From contig NZ_JAAGWY010000002.1 in the NCBI RefSeq assembly GCF_010686705.1, positions 1,080,197-1,144,196 on the forward strand: a stretch of 64,000 nt of DNA, given 5' to 3'. Made by a program: the position numbers and the translations under genes. The DNA comes from Leifsonia tongyongensis. GTDB lineage: Bacteria; Actinomycetota; Actinomycetes; Actinomycetales; Microbacteriaceae. The notes below the pieces were generated by a model, which saw only the letters and a list, made by a program, of their open reading frames with translations, did no database searches and had not been told where the DNA came from. This document shows positions 23,894 through 33,174 of this stretch, one piece after another. Position 1 is the stretch's first letter. Each line of letters starts with the position of its first letter.

Positions 23894-24915
23894 CGTTCCC
23901 CGGCGGATGCGGGCGCCGGCGGCTCGTCGAGCGGTCCCCCGTACCAGTCCTCGATGATCGCGCGGGCGATGGACGTACGACCGGGAAGAATGACGAACTC
24001 GCGGTTCGACCACACCTCGTCGCGGGTGAACCAGCGGAGGTCCAGTATCTCGTCGCCGTCCGGCATGAGGGCATCAGGATCCTGGTCCTGGGCGAGCCGT
24101 GCCGTGAAGCCGACCATGACCGAAGCAGGGAAGGGCCACGGCTGCGAGCCGAGGTATTCCGGGTCGACGACCCGGACTCCGGCCTCCTCGAAGATCTCCC
24201 GTTCCACAGCCGCTTCGAACGACTCGCCCGGCTCGACGAACCCGGCGAGCAGCGAGAACCGGGTGTTCTCCCACATCGCGTTGGAACCGAGCAGCAGGCG
24301 GTCGTCCTGGTCGAGCACGCTGACGATCACCGCGGGATCGGTGCGCGGGAAGATCTCCGTCTCGTCTTCGAAGCATCGCCGGACCCAGCCGCCCCTTTCG
24401 ACGACGGTCGGGGTGCCGCAGCGCGGGCAATGGGTGTGCGACGCGTGCCAGTTCGCGATCCCGAGCGCCTCGGTGAAGAGACCCGCATCACGGTCGCTCA
24501 TCACGGTTCCCACGGTCCGGAGGTTCGCCCATCGCGTTTCGTCGGGTTCCAGCTCGGTCGCCGCAGCGTCGGTGAGCACACTCAGGACGATCGCCGAACC
24601 GGCGGGCTCTCCGGGTGCCTCGACCAGGGTGCGGCCGAGGTAGACCCGCACGAGCGCGGACGTGACGCGTTCGACGGGAAGCAGTTCGAGCGTGGCCCGT
24701 TCACCATCCCGGGCCGTCCCCCAGCCGTCCGAACCGGGGGTTGCGGCGGCGACACTCTCGGCGGTCACCAGCGCACGCCCCCTCCAGAGCGGGAGGATCC
24801 GCGTGGTCGGCTCAGCCCAGAGCTCATCGAAAAGCGCGGGGCGGGAACGCGCCTCATGATCGCGATCGACAGCGCTGCGCGACAGGGGAAGGTCGCGGAG
24901 AGCGGAGCGCGACAT
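23890..24915 (-). CDS. nudC: NADH/NAD+ pyrophosphatase NudC (Nudix)
   Basis: Protein of 341 residues that splits NAD(H) to NMN(H) and AMP and can act on NAD-capped RNA in characterised members. N-terminal domain, a zinc-ribbon region, then a complete Nudix box at 225-247 (G-x5-E-x7-REIFEEAGV) and the NudC-specific SQPWPFPASVM motif downstream. Only three zinc-type cysteines are seen (C163, C166, C181); the usual fourth ligand is not a Cys. The ATG at 24915 has an AGAGGA site. Divergent from the APH-like gene. Confidence 0.9.
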   Translation of the reverse strand: MSRSALRDLPLSRSAVDRDHEARSRPALFDELWAEPTTRILPLWRGRALVTAESVAAATPGSDGWGTARDGERATLELLPVERVTSALVRVYLGRTLVEAPGEPAGSAIVLSVLTDAAATELEPDETRWANLRTVGTVMSDRDAGLFTEALGIANWHASHTHCPRCGTPTVVERGGWVRRCFEDETEIFPRTDPAVIVSVLDQDDRLLLGSNAMWENTRFSLLAGFVEPGESFEAAVEREIFEEAGVRVVDPEYLGSQPWPFPASVMVGFTARLAQDQDPDALMPDGDEILDLRWFTRDEVWSNREFVILPGRTSIARAIIEDWYGGPLDEPPAPASAGER

Positions 24916-25019
24916 CGGGGTCCTCTCACGGTTGACGGATGACGATCGTTTCCGACGCGAACGGCTGGGTAGGCGTGGCGATCAACGGGTGCCGGGGATG
25001 TCCACTTAACCTAGGTGCT

Positions 25020-26096
25020 ATGGCCAGATCCCATCTCACTCTAGCCGCGCTGGCCACCTCGGCCGTTCCCGGGCTGGAGGTGTCGGGCGCCCGCAGCTTC
25101 ACGGCCGGTGGTGCGGGCGATTTCGATTCCGCACTGCTCAGCGGGCGCGACGGCAGCACCAGCATCATCCGGGTTCCCACGTCGCAGGCGGCCGAGTCGG
25201 AGCAGAGCGCCGATCTCGTCGCCCTTCGCGCACTCACCACGGGGATCCGCAGCCGGCTTCCCTTCGATGTCCCGACTTTCCTCGGGCAGACGCCGGTCGG
25301 CGGAACGCGTGCGATCGTGTACGGCTTCCTGCCCGGTGTCCACATCGACGTGGACGACGTTCCGCCTGGTGACGGACTTGCCGGGGCGATCGGGCACGCC
25401 ATCGCGGCCATCCACACGCTTCCGACGGCATTCGTCGGGGAGGCCGGGCTGCCCGTGCTGAGCGCCCCCGAGTGCCACACGTCCACCACCTCTCTCATCG
25501 AGTCTGCGGCGGCCACAGGACTTCTTCCGAGTGCCCTCCGAGACCGGTGGCGCGAGGCGTCGGCGGACGGCGCGCTCTGGCAGTTCCAGCCCACGGTCAT
25601 CAACGGAGCGCTGACTGCGGACTCCTTCCTCGTCGAGGGTGAGTCGATCTCCGCCGTCCTCGGCTGGTCCGCCCTCCGTGTCGGCGATCCGGCACGTGAC
25701 CTCCACTGGCTGCTCGCGATGAATTCGGATGCCGCCGAGAGCGCCCTCGGTGCGTACGGCGCCGCCCGCCAGGTGACGACGGACCGGCAGTTCACGCAGC
25801 GGGCGATGCTCTATGCGGAGCTCGAGGTGGCGCGGTGGCTGCTCCATGGCCGCGAGGTGCGCAATCAGTCGATCGTCGACGATGCGGTGGAGATGCTCGA
25901 CGGGCTGGTCGACCGCGTCCACACGAACGTCGCGAACCCGCTTTCGACCGCGACCGGCCCGATCATGGCCGTCTCGGATGTCGAAGCGATGCTCGATCGG
26001 ACTCCGGGCGACCGTTCAGCAGACGACTACGGTCACGCCGGCGGGATGAAGCCGGTGACCGACGACCAGAGCGAGCGCAGCTCCTTCTCGGAGTAG
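25020..26096 (+). CDS. APH/choline-kinase-fold protein with degenerate active site
   Basis: Protein of 358 residues resembling aminoglycoside/macrolide phosphotransferases: nucleotide-binding N-lobe, hinge-like YGFLPGVHID, and a catalytic-loop region. The expected H-G-D-x4-N is I-N195-G-A197-L-T-A-D-S202, and the metal-binding I-D-W is L-G215-W, although the following GDPARDL is kept. The canonical catalytic His/Asp, Asn and metal Asp are therefore all replaced, so phosphotransfer looks unlikely and a binding or regulatory role is possible. The ATG at 25020 was preferred to one at 24939. It overlaps the AdnB-like gene end by 64 bases, tail to tail. Confidence 0.75.
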   Translation: MARSHLTLAALATSAVPGLEVSGARSFTAGGAGDFDSALLSGRDGSTSIIRVPTSQAAESEQSADLVALRALTTGIRSRLPFDVPTFLGQTPVGGTRAIVYGFLPGVHIDVDDVPPGDGLAGAIGHAIAAIHTLPTAFVGEAGLPVLSAPECHTSTTSLIESAAATGLLPSALRDRWREASADGALWQFQPTVINGALTADSFLVEGESISAVLGWSALRVGDPARDLHWLLAMNSDAAESALGAYGAARQVTTDRQFTQRAMLYAELEVARWLLHGREVRNQSIVDDAVEMLDGLVDRVHTNVANPLSTATGPIMAVSDVEAMLDRTPGDRSADDYGHAGGMKPVTDDQSERSSFSE

Positions 26097-29000
26097 AGGC
26101 GTTCCGGCCGGATGACGGCGTCGTCGGAGACGAAGTAGAAGACGGCGTCGATCCGCTCCGGCGCGATGCCTTTCCAGCGGGCGAATGCTAGCCGGTACAG
26201 CGCGAGCTGCAGTTGCTTCCGTTCGAGGTCGTCGGCGTCGCGCGGGGCTTTGCCGGTCTTCCAGTCGACGATCTGGTAGTCGTGGATCCCGTCGTCGGCA
26301 CGGTACACGGCGTCGAGCTTGCAGACGACGACCTGCCCGGCCAGCACGACGTGGATCTCGATCTCGACCTCCTCCGGGCGCCGGTCGGCCCAGGTGCTGG
26401 CGGCGAACGTCTGCTGGAGTGCCTCCAGCTCCGCAGCTTCGATGTTCTCGCCTGCCGGGTCGTCGAGTTCGACCGCCGAGGCGTCGATCGTGTCGGATGC
26501 TCCGCCGGCCGTGCCGTACCGCTGCTCCACCCAGCCGTGGAAGAGGGTGCCGAGGCGGGTCTGCCGGTATGGCCGTTCCGGCATGGGACGCCGCAGCGCC
26601 GCCGCCACCGCGGCCGGATCGGTCACATAGTCCTTGAACCGGGATGCCGGGATGCGCGAAGGAAGGTCGATGCGGTCGCCGCCCGCCGAGCGCTTCGCAC
26701 GCTCCGCGAGCAGCAGTTCGATGTCGTCGGCATAGCTGCCGCCGCTGTTGCTGCCACGTGCCTGCGCGTCGCGGACGGCCTGGGCGGCCCGGACGACCCG
26801 CGGCCGCCGCATTCCCAGGGGATCGAGTGGCCAGGCCACCGTCTGTGTCGCGAGCGCGTACGGGTTCTCGTCCGTCTCATCCGGCTCGGGGAACGCGTCG
26901 GCGGCGAGCAGGCCTGCACTCTGCAGTTCGAGGAGGAACAGCCCCGGCCCCCGGGGACGGGTCTGCGTCGACCAGTACGAACCCGTCAGGAGCAGGCTGC
27001 CGCGCGCACGCGTCACCGCGACGTAGGCCAGCCGCCGCTGCTCGGCCGCATGCCGTTCGGCGTTCTCGGCCTCGAATACAGCGAGCGCGTCGTCGAACTC
27101 CTTCTGGGTGAGGGCCGACCGCCAGCCGAGGACGGGCAGTTCAGTCGAGTCGCCGCGGAATTCGTAAGGCAGTGCGCCGAACTCGAGCCAGCCCTTCTTA
27201 CTGCGGGGCGGACCGGGCAACTCGCCGTCGACCATCCGAGGCACCGCGACGATGTCCCACTCGAGCCCTTTCGAGCCGTGGATGGTCAGGATCTGCACGG
27301 TCCCGGGCTCCGCGTCCTCGCTCCGGGGCGCCAGGTTGTCGCGCTGCTCAGCCTCGGCCAGCCAGGCGAGGAACGAACCGAGCGTCGCCTGCTCATCACT
27401 CGCCAGGTAGGAGGCGACCTGTTCCGCGAAGGCGTCGAGGCTCGCCTGGCCGAGTTGCGCGTTCTCGTTGGCGGCGACCTCGATGTCCAGCATCAGTTCC
27501 TGTTGCACGAGGGTGACGAGATCGAGGAGGTCGAGCCCGGCGCGTGAACGCAGGTAGCCGAGCTGTCGTCCCGCTTCGCGCATCCTGCTCAGGCCGTCGG
27601 GGCTGAACGACGCCAGCTGGGTGTGGGTCTCCGGCGCCTCGACGACGAAATCGAGTGCGTCGACGAGGGAGGCGGACTCTTCGCCTGCCACCGACTGACG
27701 CAGCCGCTCGCGAACCGACGCGTCGAGCTCGCGGAAGCGGTGGTCGCGGGCCGCCAGCCAGGAGGCGACCGACCGCAGAACGGCGATGTCCTTCGGAGCG
27801 ATCCTCCAGCGCGCCCCGGAGAGCACACGGATCAGTTCCGACCCAGCGGTCGGGTCGTGCATCACGCGCATCGCGCTCAGCAGGTCTGCGATCACCGGTT
27901 GCTCGAGGAGGCCGCCGAGTCCGAGAACGTGATAGCGGACACCGCGCCGGTCGAGGGCCTCTGTGAAGACATCGATCTTCTTGAGCGAGCGGCAGAGCAT
28001 GGCGGCGCTCGGCGGCTGCCCGTCGTCGTCGCGCCGCGCCAGCCGGTTCGCCAGCCAGTCCGCGACCGCCTCCGCCTCGTCTGCCACCGTCTGTTCGAAT
28101 CGCACGTCGAGGTCGCCCGCAGGAACGCCGGGACGCGCCTCGAGTCGATGGACGTGGACCGGGGACGCGGCCGACAGCGGACCGACCAGCACGTTCGCCG
28201 CATCGAGCACGCGGGAGGGATTGCGCCACGAGGTCGAGAGCGCGTATTCCGCTGCTCCTCCCTGCGCGATCCCCGGCCGATTGCCGGTGAAGTCGAGGGA
28301 GAACCGGCCGAGGTTCGCCGCGCTCGCACCGCGCCAGCCGTAGATCGACTGGTGTGGATCGCCGACCGCCATGACCGCCTGCCCGCCGAACAGCCGCGAG
28401 AGGAGCCTGGTCTGCACCACCGACGTGTCCTGGTATTCGTCGAGGAGGATGACCCGGTACCGCGCACGATAGTCCTCGATGACCGAGGGCAGCCGATCGC
28501 ACACCTGCAGGGCGAGGGCGACCTGATCGGAGTACTCGACGAATCCGCGTCGCACTTTCTCAGCGGCGAAGCGTGCGGCCAGGTCGAGGAGAGGGGCCAG
28601 CGAGCCGACCACTGCGACGGCTGACCGAACGGATGCGTACATCTCTTTGACGCGTCCGTTGCCGGTCGGAAGCTCAGCCAGCGCTCCGAACTTCGCGATC
28701 ATCGACTCGACATCTGCACCGTCCGCGACGTTCTCACTGAGGGCGCGGCTGAGCGCGATGACGGCACTGGTGACGACGTCGACGCTCTTCTCGAGGTCGA
28801 CGAGCCGTTCGTCGGCGCTCGAGACGACGAGGCGCCGCGCGAGCTGCCATGCCGATGCCTCGCTCAGCACGGCGGACTCCGGCTCCCTCCCGATCAGAAG
28901 CGCATTCTCACGGAAGATCGCATTGGCGAACGAGTTGTAGGTGCCGACGTTCGGGGCCTCGAACGGGTCGGAATCGAGCTCCACGAGGCCGGAGGCGGCG

Positions 29001-29374
29001 AGCTGGTCGATGCGACGCCGGATGCGCACGGCGAGCTCCCCGGCCGCCTTCCGGGTGAACGTGAGCCCGAGGATCTCCGGCACGCGCACATGCCCGTTCG
29101 CGAGCAGCCAGACCACGCGGTTGGCCATCGTCTCGGTCTTGCCGCTGCCGGCGCCCGCGACGACGATGGCCGGCGCGAGCGGGGCTTCGATCACCGCCTG
29201 CTGCTGCGGGGTCGGGATGGGGAGGCCGAGCGCTCCCGCGATGTCGGCCGAGCTCACGCGGCGACGCGACGGCTCGTACTCTCCTGCCTCCGCGTCGAGC
29301 GCCTGCTCGACGAGATCGAGGGCGGACTCGTCGACCGCCCAGTCGAGAAGGCCGTCGTCGCGCCCGTCGGTCAT
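26033..29374 (-). CDS. AdnB-like helicase-nuclease subunit
   Basis: Protein of 1113 residues for resection of DNA double-strand breaks. N-terminal superfamily 1 motor: Walker A (VVAGAGSGKTETMANR), motif II (LLDEYQDTS), VGDPHQSIYGWRGA, LTIHGSKGLEWDIVAVPR, and YVAVTRARGSLLLTGS. The C-terminal RecB-type PD-(D/E)xK nuclease shows KLDAVYRADDG then IVDWKTGK. Order and size match the AdnA-AdnB pair of mycobacteria (Rv3202c-Rv3201c). The ATG at 29374 overlaps the upstream gene by 4 bases, so the two subunits are translationally coupled. AdnB is a family-level name; an AddA-like label would also fit. Confidence 0.88.
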   Translation of the reverse strand: MTDGRDDGLLDWAVDESALDLVEQALDAEAGEYEPSRRRVSSADIAGALGLPIPTPQQQAVIEAPLAPAIVVAGAGSGKTETMANRVVWLLANGHVRVPEILGLTFTRKAAGELAVRIRRRIDQLAASGLVELDSDPFEAPNVGTYNSFANAIFRENALLIGREPESAVLSEASAWQLARRLVVSSADERLVDLEKSVDVVTSAVIALSRALSENVADGADVESMIAKFGALAELPTGNGRVKEMYASVRSAVAVVGSLAPLLDLAARFAAEKVRRGFVEYSDQVALALQVCDRLPSVIEDYRARYRVILLDEYQDTSVVQTRLLSRLFGGQAVMAVGDPHQSIYGWRGASAANLGRFSLDFTGNRPGIAQGGAAEYALSTSWRNPSRVLDAANVLVGPLSAASPVHVHRLEARPGVPAGDLDVRFEQTVADEAEAVADWLANRLARRDDDGQPPSAAMLCRSLKKIDVFTEALDRRGVRYHVLGLGGLLEQPVIADLLSAMRVMHDPTAGSELIRVLSGARWRIAPKDIAVLRSVASWLAARDHRFRELDASVRERLRQSVAGEESASLVDALDFVVEAPETHTQLASFSPDGLSRMREAGRQLGYLRSRAGLDLLDLVTLVQQELMLDIEVAANENAQLGQASLDAFAEQVASYLASDEQATLGSFLAWLAEAEQRDNLAPRSEDAEPGTVQILTIHGSKGLEWDIVAVPRMVDGELPGPPRSKKGWLEFGALPYEFRGDSTELPVLGWRSALTQKEFDDALAVFEAENAERHAAEQRRLAYVAVTRARGSLLLTGSYWSTQTRPRGPGLFLLELQSAGLLAADAFPEPDETDENPYALATQTVAWPLDPLGMRRPRVVRAAQAVRDAQARGSNSGGSYADDIELLLAERAKRSAGGDRIDLPSRIPASRFKDYVTDPAAVAAALRRPMPERPYRQTRLGTLFHGWVEQRYGTAGGASDTIDASAVELDDPAGENIEAAELEALQQTFAASTWADRRPEEVEIEIHVVLAGQVVVCKLDAVYRADDGIHDYQIVDWKTGKAPRDADDLERKQLQLALYRLAFARWKGIAPERIDAVFYFVSDDAVIRPERLYSEKELRSLWSSVTGFIPPA

Positions 29375-32300
29375 GCGCTCACCGCCGGTACGAGATGGAT
29401 GCGGTACTCGAAGCGCGCGTGCGGGTCCCGTTCGTCGAGATTCACGACTCCGAGGAACGAGTTCGCCGCCATGCCGTCGGCAGCCGCCGACACGCGTTCG
29501 CGCAGCCGGTCGAGCGCTGCCTCGTCGGGTGGTCCCTGGACCGCTTCGCGATAGCTCTTGCCGCGAACGCCGGTGCCGACGAAGAGCAGCTTCGCCCCAC
29601 CGGCAGGCATTCCCGCCCCCGGCTCGACGACCCCCTGCTCCTGGGCCAGCTGGTACGCGCCGAGCTGGGCATGCTCCGCCACTTTCGCAGCGCTCGGAAT
29701 AGTCTTCCCCGTCTTCAGGTCGACGATGACGATGGTTCCTTCGGGCGTCCGCTCGATGCGGTCGATCGTCCCGTTGACGATCGCGCGTCCGACCGGCAGC
29801 TCGAAGGCGCCTTCCGAACCGAGCAACGTGCCTCCGCTCCGGTCGAAGTCACGGAGATACTCGGAGAGCCCGTCGGCCAGGCGCCGGGTACGGCGTCTCT
29901 CCTTCTCTTCGAGCCAGGGCGATTCGAACTGGAGCTCGGACCAGCGCGCTTCGATGCCGCTCCAGATGCGCTCGACGCTCAGGTCGCCGGAGTCATCGGT
30001 GCTCACCTGTTCCATGACGGCGTGGACCACCGTTCCGATGCCTGCTGCGAGCCCGCTCGGCGACGACGCCATCGCATCGATGAACCACGCGAGCGGCGAC
30101 TTCTCGAAGGTCTCCAGCCTCGACGGCGAGACCCGCACCCGGGCCTCCGGATCGGAGAGGTCGACGAGGGGCTGGGTCGTCGAGGGTTCGATCAGTCCGT
30201 ACCACTGGCCCGGATCCGCACCGGGTACGTCGGCTGCCGAGAGGCGGGCAAGCGCATCCACCGCATCGGGCGAGCCGGTCGCCACGGCACGGCGGCGAAG
30301 ACGGCCGACCATCCCGCGAAGCGAGAGCGGATGAACCGAGTCGTCATGGTCGTCCTCCGCGAGATCCCCCGCCAGTCGCAGGAGCGGCGACGGCTGCTCC
30401 TCGTCGTTCGCGGTGGCCGTGAGGATGACCTGGCGGCGCGCCCGCGAGACCGCGAGGGCGAACATCCGGAGCTCGTCTCCCATGACCAGCGCGCGTTCGT
30501 CGACCGTGGTGGCCGCGATCCCGGCGACGGCGTCTCCGAGCTTCTGGGGATGCAGCAGCGACCCCCTCAGGCGAAGGTTGGGCCAGACGCTCTCCTGCAG
30601 GCCGGCGATGGCGACGACCTCGAATTCCGCACCGATCGTCGCGCTCGGTGTTCCCACCAGCACCGAATCCGAGGCCGTCTGCGCAGCAAGCGTGTCCTCG
30701 GGCACTTCTGCTCCGAGCAGTTCTTCGACGAACACCGAGGCCGGGCTCTCCGGATAGCGCTCGACGAAGCGCCTGGCGGCTGTGAACAAGGCGACCACGC
30801 CGTCGAGGTGCCGGTTCGCCTCGTCGGCGACGATGCCGGTGCGCTCCGACTGTTCGAGCCAGCGCTTCGCGAGCCCGCTCCGCTCCCAGGCGTGCCAGAG
30901 GAGCTCCTCGATCGTCGCACCGTCGGCGCCACGGGCCCGTCCGGCGTGGAGGGTCTCGGCGAGTCGCGACGCTCGTCGTGCCGGGGACGAGTCGATGGTG
31001 GCAAAGCGACCCGGCGCGTTCAGCGCGTCGACGATCAGGTCGTCGGCCGGCCGATTGCCTCCGCCGGCGAGCTCCTCCTGGCGCAGGGCCAGCCGCAGCC
31101 GCCGGAGCCCGACCCCGTCGAGGCCACCGAACGGCCCGAGCAGAAGGTCGGACGCGACGGTCGCCGTCAGCTCGACCGAGCCCAGCTCCACGCCGGCCAG
31201 GGTCAGCAGCTGTCTGGCAGCGAATTCGTCGCGGAGCGCGCGTCCTGCGACGGAGGTGCGGGTCGGGACCTCGGCCACGGCGAGCGCCCGCGCCAGCGCC
31301 GGGACCAACGCCCCCGACCGCACCACCACGGCCATGTCGTTCCAGGGCACCCCGTCGAAGAGGTGATGCTCCCGCAGGCGTCGGGCGAGACGCCCGGCCT
31401 CGGCGGGCGCCGACGACGCCTCGATCCGGATGATCGCGGGCGCCGCGCTCGCCTCGCGCCCCGCGCCTGCGAGCCGCTGCACACCTGCCGCCGCGGTGCC
31501 GATGCGCTCCGTGACCCGTGCGGTCAGTTCGCGCAGCGCCGGTGGCTGACGGTGCGCCGTCGTGAGTACGAAACGCTCGACAGGGATCCCGAGCGTGGCG
31601 TCCAGCCGCCCGAGGGCGGACGGCTCGGCACCGCGGAACGTCGTCGAGGCGACATCGGGATCGCCGAACGCGACGACGGCCACACCGCGGGCGGCGAACG
31701 CGCGCAGCAGCGAGAGCGTCGCGACGGTCGCCTCCTGGACATCGTCGACGACGATCAGCCGGAGCCGCTCCAGCGCGCCCTCCGTGGCGACGACCGAGAC
31801 CGCCTCGGCCACGAGTTCGGCGGAGTCGACGAAATCGCCTCGATAGCTGTCGATGACGCGCTGGTATTCGACGATGAAGTCGGCAACCGCCAGCCACTGG
31901 TCGTGACCCGTTTCGTCAGCCAGCCGTCTGAGCCGGTGCGGCGACACCCCGTGCTCGACGCACCGCGCCATGAGCTCGCGCAGTTCGGTGCGGAAACCGC
32001 GGAGCGCGCGGACGTCGTCGCCGAGTGGCTCGGGCCATACGGGGCCGCTGCCGTCTTCGAGGTGGCCGGCGAGGAGCTCGGCGATGATCTGGTCCTGTTC
32101 CCCACCGGTCAGCAGCCTGGGCGGATCGACGGCGGCGGCCCTGGCCCTCCGGCCGACCAGCTGGAACGCCAGCGAGGTCGCCGTCCGCGCGAGCGGGCCG
32201 TTCGTCGGCACGTCGAGGCGCACCGCGATCCGGTCGCGAAGCCGCGTCGCCGAGGTTCGGGATGCCGTGAGTGCGAGGACCTCGTCGGTCGCGTAGCCGC

Positions 32301-32484
32301 GATCGAGCACGCGCTCCGCCAGCACCTCGACGAGGGTCGTCGTCTTGCCGGTGCCCGGAGCACCGAGCACCGCGGCCGATTCTCCGTCGCCGAGGTCGAG
32401 CACGGCGGCCTGGGATTCGTCGAGCCGGAGGTCGCCGATGCCGGTGTCCCGCGGAGCCAGGGACCGGAAACCTCGTGTCGTCAT
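29371..32484 (-). CDS. AdnA-like helicase-nuclease subunit
   Basis: Protein of 1037 residues, partner of the AdnB-like subunit. The N-terminal SF1 motor has an intact Walker A (VLGAPGTGKTTTLVEVL) and a VVDDVQEA motif II rather than the DEYQD of AdnB. The C-terminal nuclease has GTIDRIERTPEGTIVIVDLKTGK. The ATG at 32484 has no Shine-Dalgarno sequence, but a TACGGT hexamer lies 7 bases upstream, consistent with a leaderless mRNA. The overlap with adnB by ATGA indicates one operon. The start is chosen because residues before it are low-complexity and overlap the divergent DUF3107 promoter region. Confidence 0.85.
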   Translation of the reverse strand: MTTRGFRSLAPRDTGIGDLRLDESQAAVLDLGDGESAAVLGAPGTGKTTTLVEVLAERVLDRGYATDEVLALTASRTSATRLRDRIAVRLDVPTNGPLARTATSLAFQLVGRRARAAAVDPPRLLTGGEQDQIIAELLAGHLEDGSGPVWPEPLGDDVRALRGFRTELRELMARCVEHGVSPHRLRRLADETGHDQWLAVADFIVEYQRVIDSYRGDFVDSAELVAEAVSVVATEGALERLRLIVVDDVQEATVATLSLLRAFAARGVAVVAFGDPDVASTTFRGAEPSALGRLDATLGIPVERFVLTTAHRQPPALRELTARVTERIGTAAAGVQRLAGAGREASAAPAIIRIEASSAPAEAGRLARRLREHHLFDGVPWNDMAVVVRSGALVPALARALAVAEVPTRTSVAGRALRDEFAARQLLTLAGVELGSVELTATVASDLLLGPFGGLDGVGLRRLRLALRQEELAGGGNRPADDLIVDALNAPGRFATIDSSPARRASRLAETLHAGRARGADGATIEELLWHAWERSGLAKRWLEQSERTGIVADEANRHLDGVVALFTAARRFVERYPESPASVFVEELLGAEVPEDTLAAQTASDSVLVGTPSATIGAEFEVVAIAGLQESVWPNLRLRGSLLHPQKLGDAVAGIAATTVDERALVMGDELRMFALAVSRARRQVILTATANDEEQPSPLLRLAGDLAEDDHDDSVHPLSLRGMVGRLRRRAVATGSPDAVDALARLSAADVPGADPGQWYGLIEPSTTQPLVDLSDPEARVRVSPSRLETFEKSPLAWFIDAMASSPSGLAAGIGTVVHAVMEQVSTDDSGDLSVERIWSGIEARWSELQFESPWLEEKERRRTRRLADGLSEYLRDFDRSGGTLLGSEGAFELPVGRAIVNGTIDRIERTPEGTIVIVDLKTGKTIPSAAKVAEHAQLGAYQLAQEQGVVEPGAGMPAGGAKLLFVGTGVRGKSYREAVQGPPDEAALDRLRERVSAAADGMAANSFLGVVNLDERDPHARFEYRIHLVPAVSA

Positions 32485-32491
32485 GACCAGA

Positions 32492-32497
32492 ACCGTA
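32492..32497 (-). promoter_or_regulatory. Probable -10 element for leaderless adnA-like mRNA
   Basis: Minus-strand TACGGT exactly 7 bases before the ATG, fitting TANNNT. With no ribosome binding site present, transcription probably begins at the start codon. Confidence 0.45.
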
Positions 32498-32592
32498 CCG
32501 GCGTCCGCCGACAGAGAACGTGACGCAGCGCCGTCGGCCGAGTGTCGTAGTCTGAACTCACATCCGCCGGTCAGATTCGAAAGGCACCACAC

Positions 32593-32817
32593 GTGGACAT
32601 CCGCATCGGAATCCTCAATGCTCCTCGCGAACTCAGTTTCGAGAGCTCCCAGACGGCCGACGAAATCGCGCAGCAGGTCTCGGCCGCGCTGACCAGCGGC
32701 ACCGGCTTCCTCCGGCTCACGGACGACAAGGGCAAGGTGTACCTGATTCCCACCGCCGGCATCGCGTATGTCGAGATCGGCACCGAGGAGTCGCGCCGCA
32801 TCGGATTCGTGGGCTGA
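32593..32817 (+). CDS. DUF3107 family protein
   Basis: Protein of 74 residues, full length for this actinobacterial family (TB9.4/Rv3208A in M. tuberculosis). It begins VDIRIGILNAPRELSF and ends IAYVEIGTEESRRIGFVG, both highly typical. Cytoplasmic; biochemical role unknown. GTG start with GAAAGG upstream; TAGTCT about 40 bases before the start is a possible -10. Divergent from the AdnA-like gene. Confidence 0.9.
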   Translation: MDIRIGILNAPRELSFESSQTADEIAQQVSAALTSGTGFLRLTDDKGKVYLIPTAGIAYVEIGTEESRRIGFVG

Positions 32818-32831
32818 GGCGGAGGGTAGCG

Positions 32832-33140
32832 ATGGAGCTGCTGTTCATCACGCTCGCCGGCGCGATCATCGGTCTCGCCGCGCGGTACCTCCTTCCGCAC
32901 CGTCACACGCACGGGTCGGCGCTCATGCCAGCGATCGGCGTGATCGCCTCGGCTGTCCTGTGGGAGGGACTCACCTGGGCCGGCCTGAAGTGGGACGGCG
33001 GCTGGATCTGGGTCATCACGCTGCTCGGCACTACTGCGATCGTGGTGGTCACCGACCTGGTCGTGGGCCGGGTGCGCACCACGCATGACGCGAAACTGCT
33101 CGCGACACTCTCGAAGGCCTCGCCCATCCCGGCACGCTGA
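32832..33140 (+). CDS. Small three-helix membrane protein
   Basis: Protein of 102 residues with three predicted membrane segments: MELLFITLAGAIIGLAARYL, ALMPAIGVIASAVLWEGLTW and WVITLLGTTAIVVVTDLVVG, then a short cytoplasmic tail. A His-rich loop (PHRHTHG) lies between the first two helices. It follows DUF3107 by 14 bases with a GGAGGG site, so the pair is probably co-transcribed. No family recognised. Confidence 0.75.
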   Translation: MELLFITLAGAIIGLAARYLLPHRHTHGSALMPAIGVIASAVLWEGLTWAGLKWDGGWIWVITLLGTTAIVVVTDLVVGRVRTTHDAKLLATLSKASPIPAR

Positions 33141-33174
33141 CGTCGGCACCGCGTCGTCGACGACGGCGCTTCGT

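Noticed and set aside
29395-32523. Open reading frame of 1042 codons on the plus strand
   Set aside because: It is the exact antisense of the AdnA-like gene; its residues are Arg/Gly/Asp-rich with no domain motifs, as expected from high-GC codon bias.
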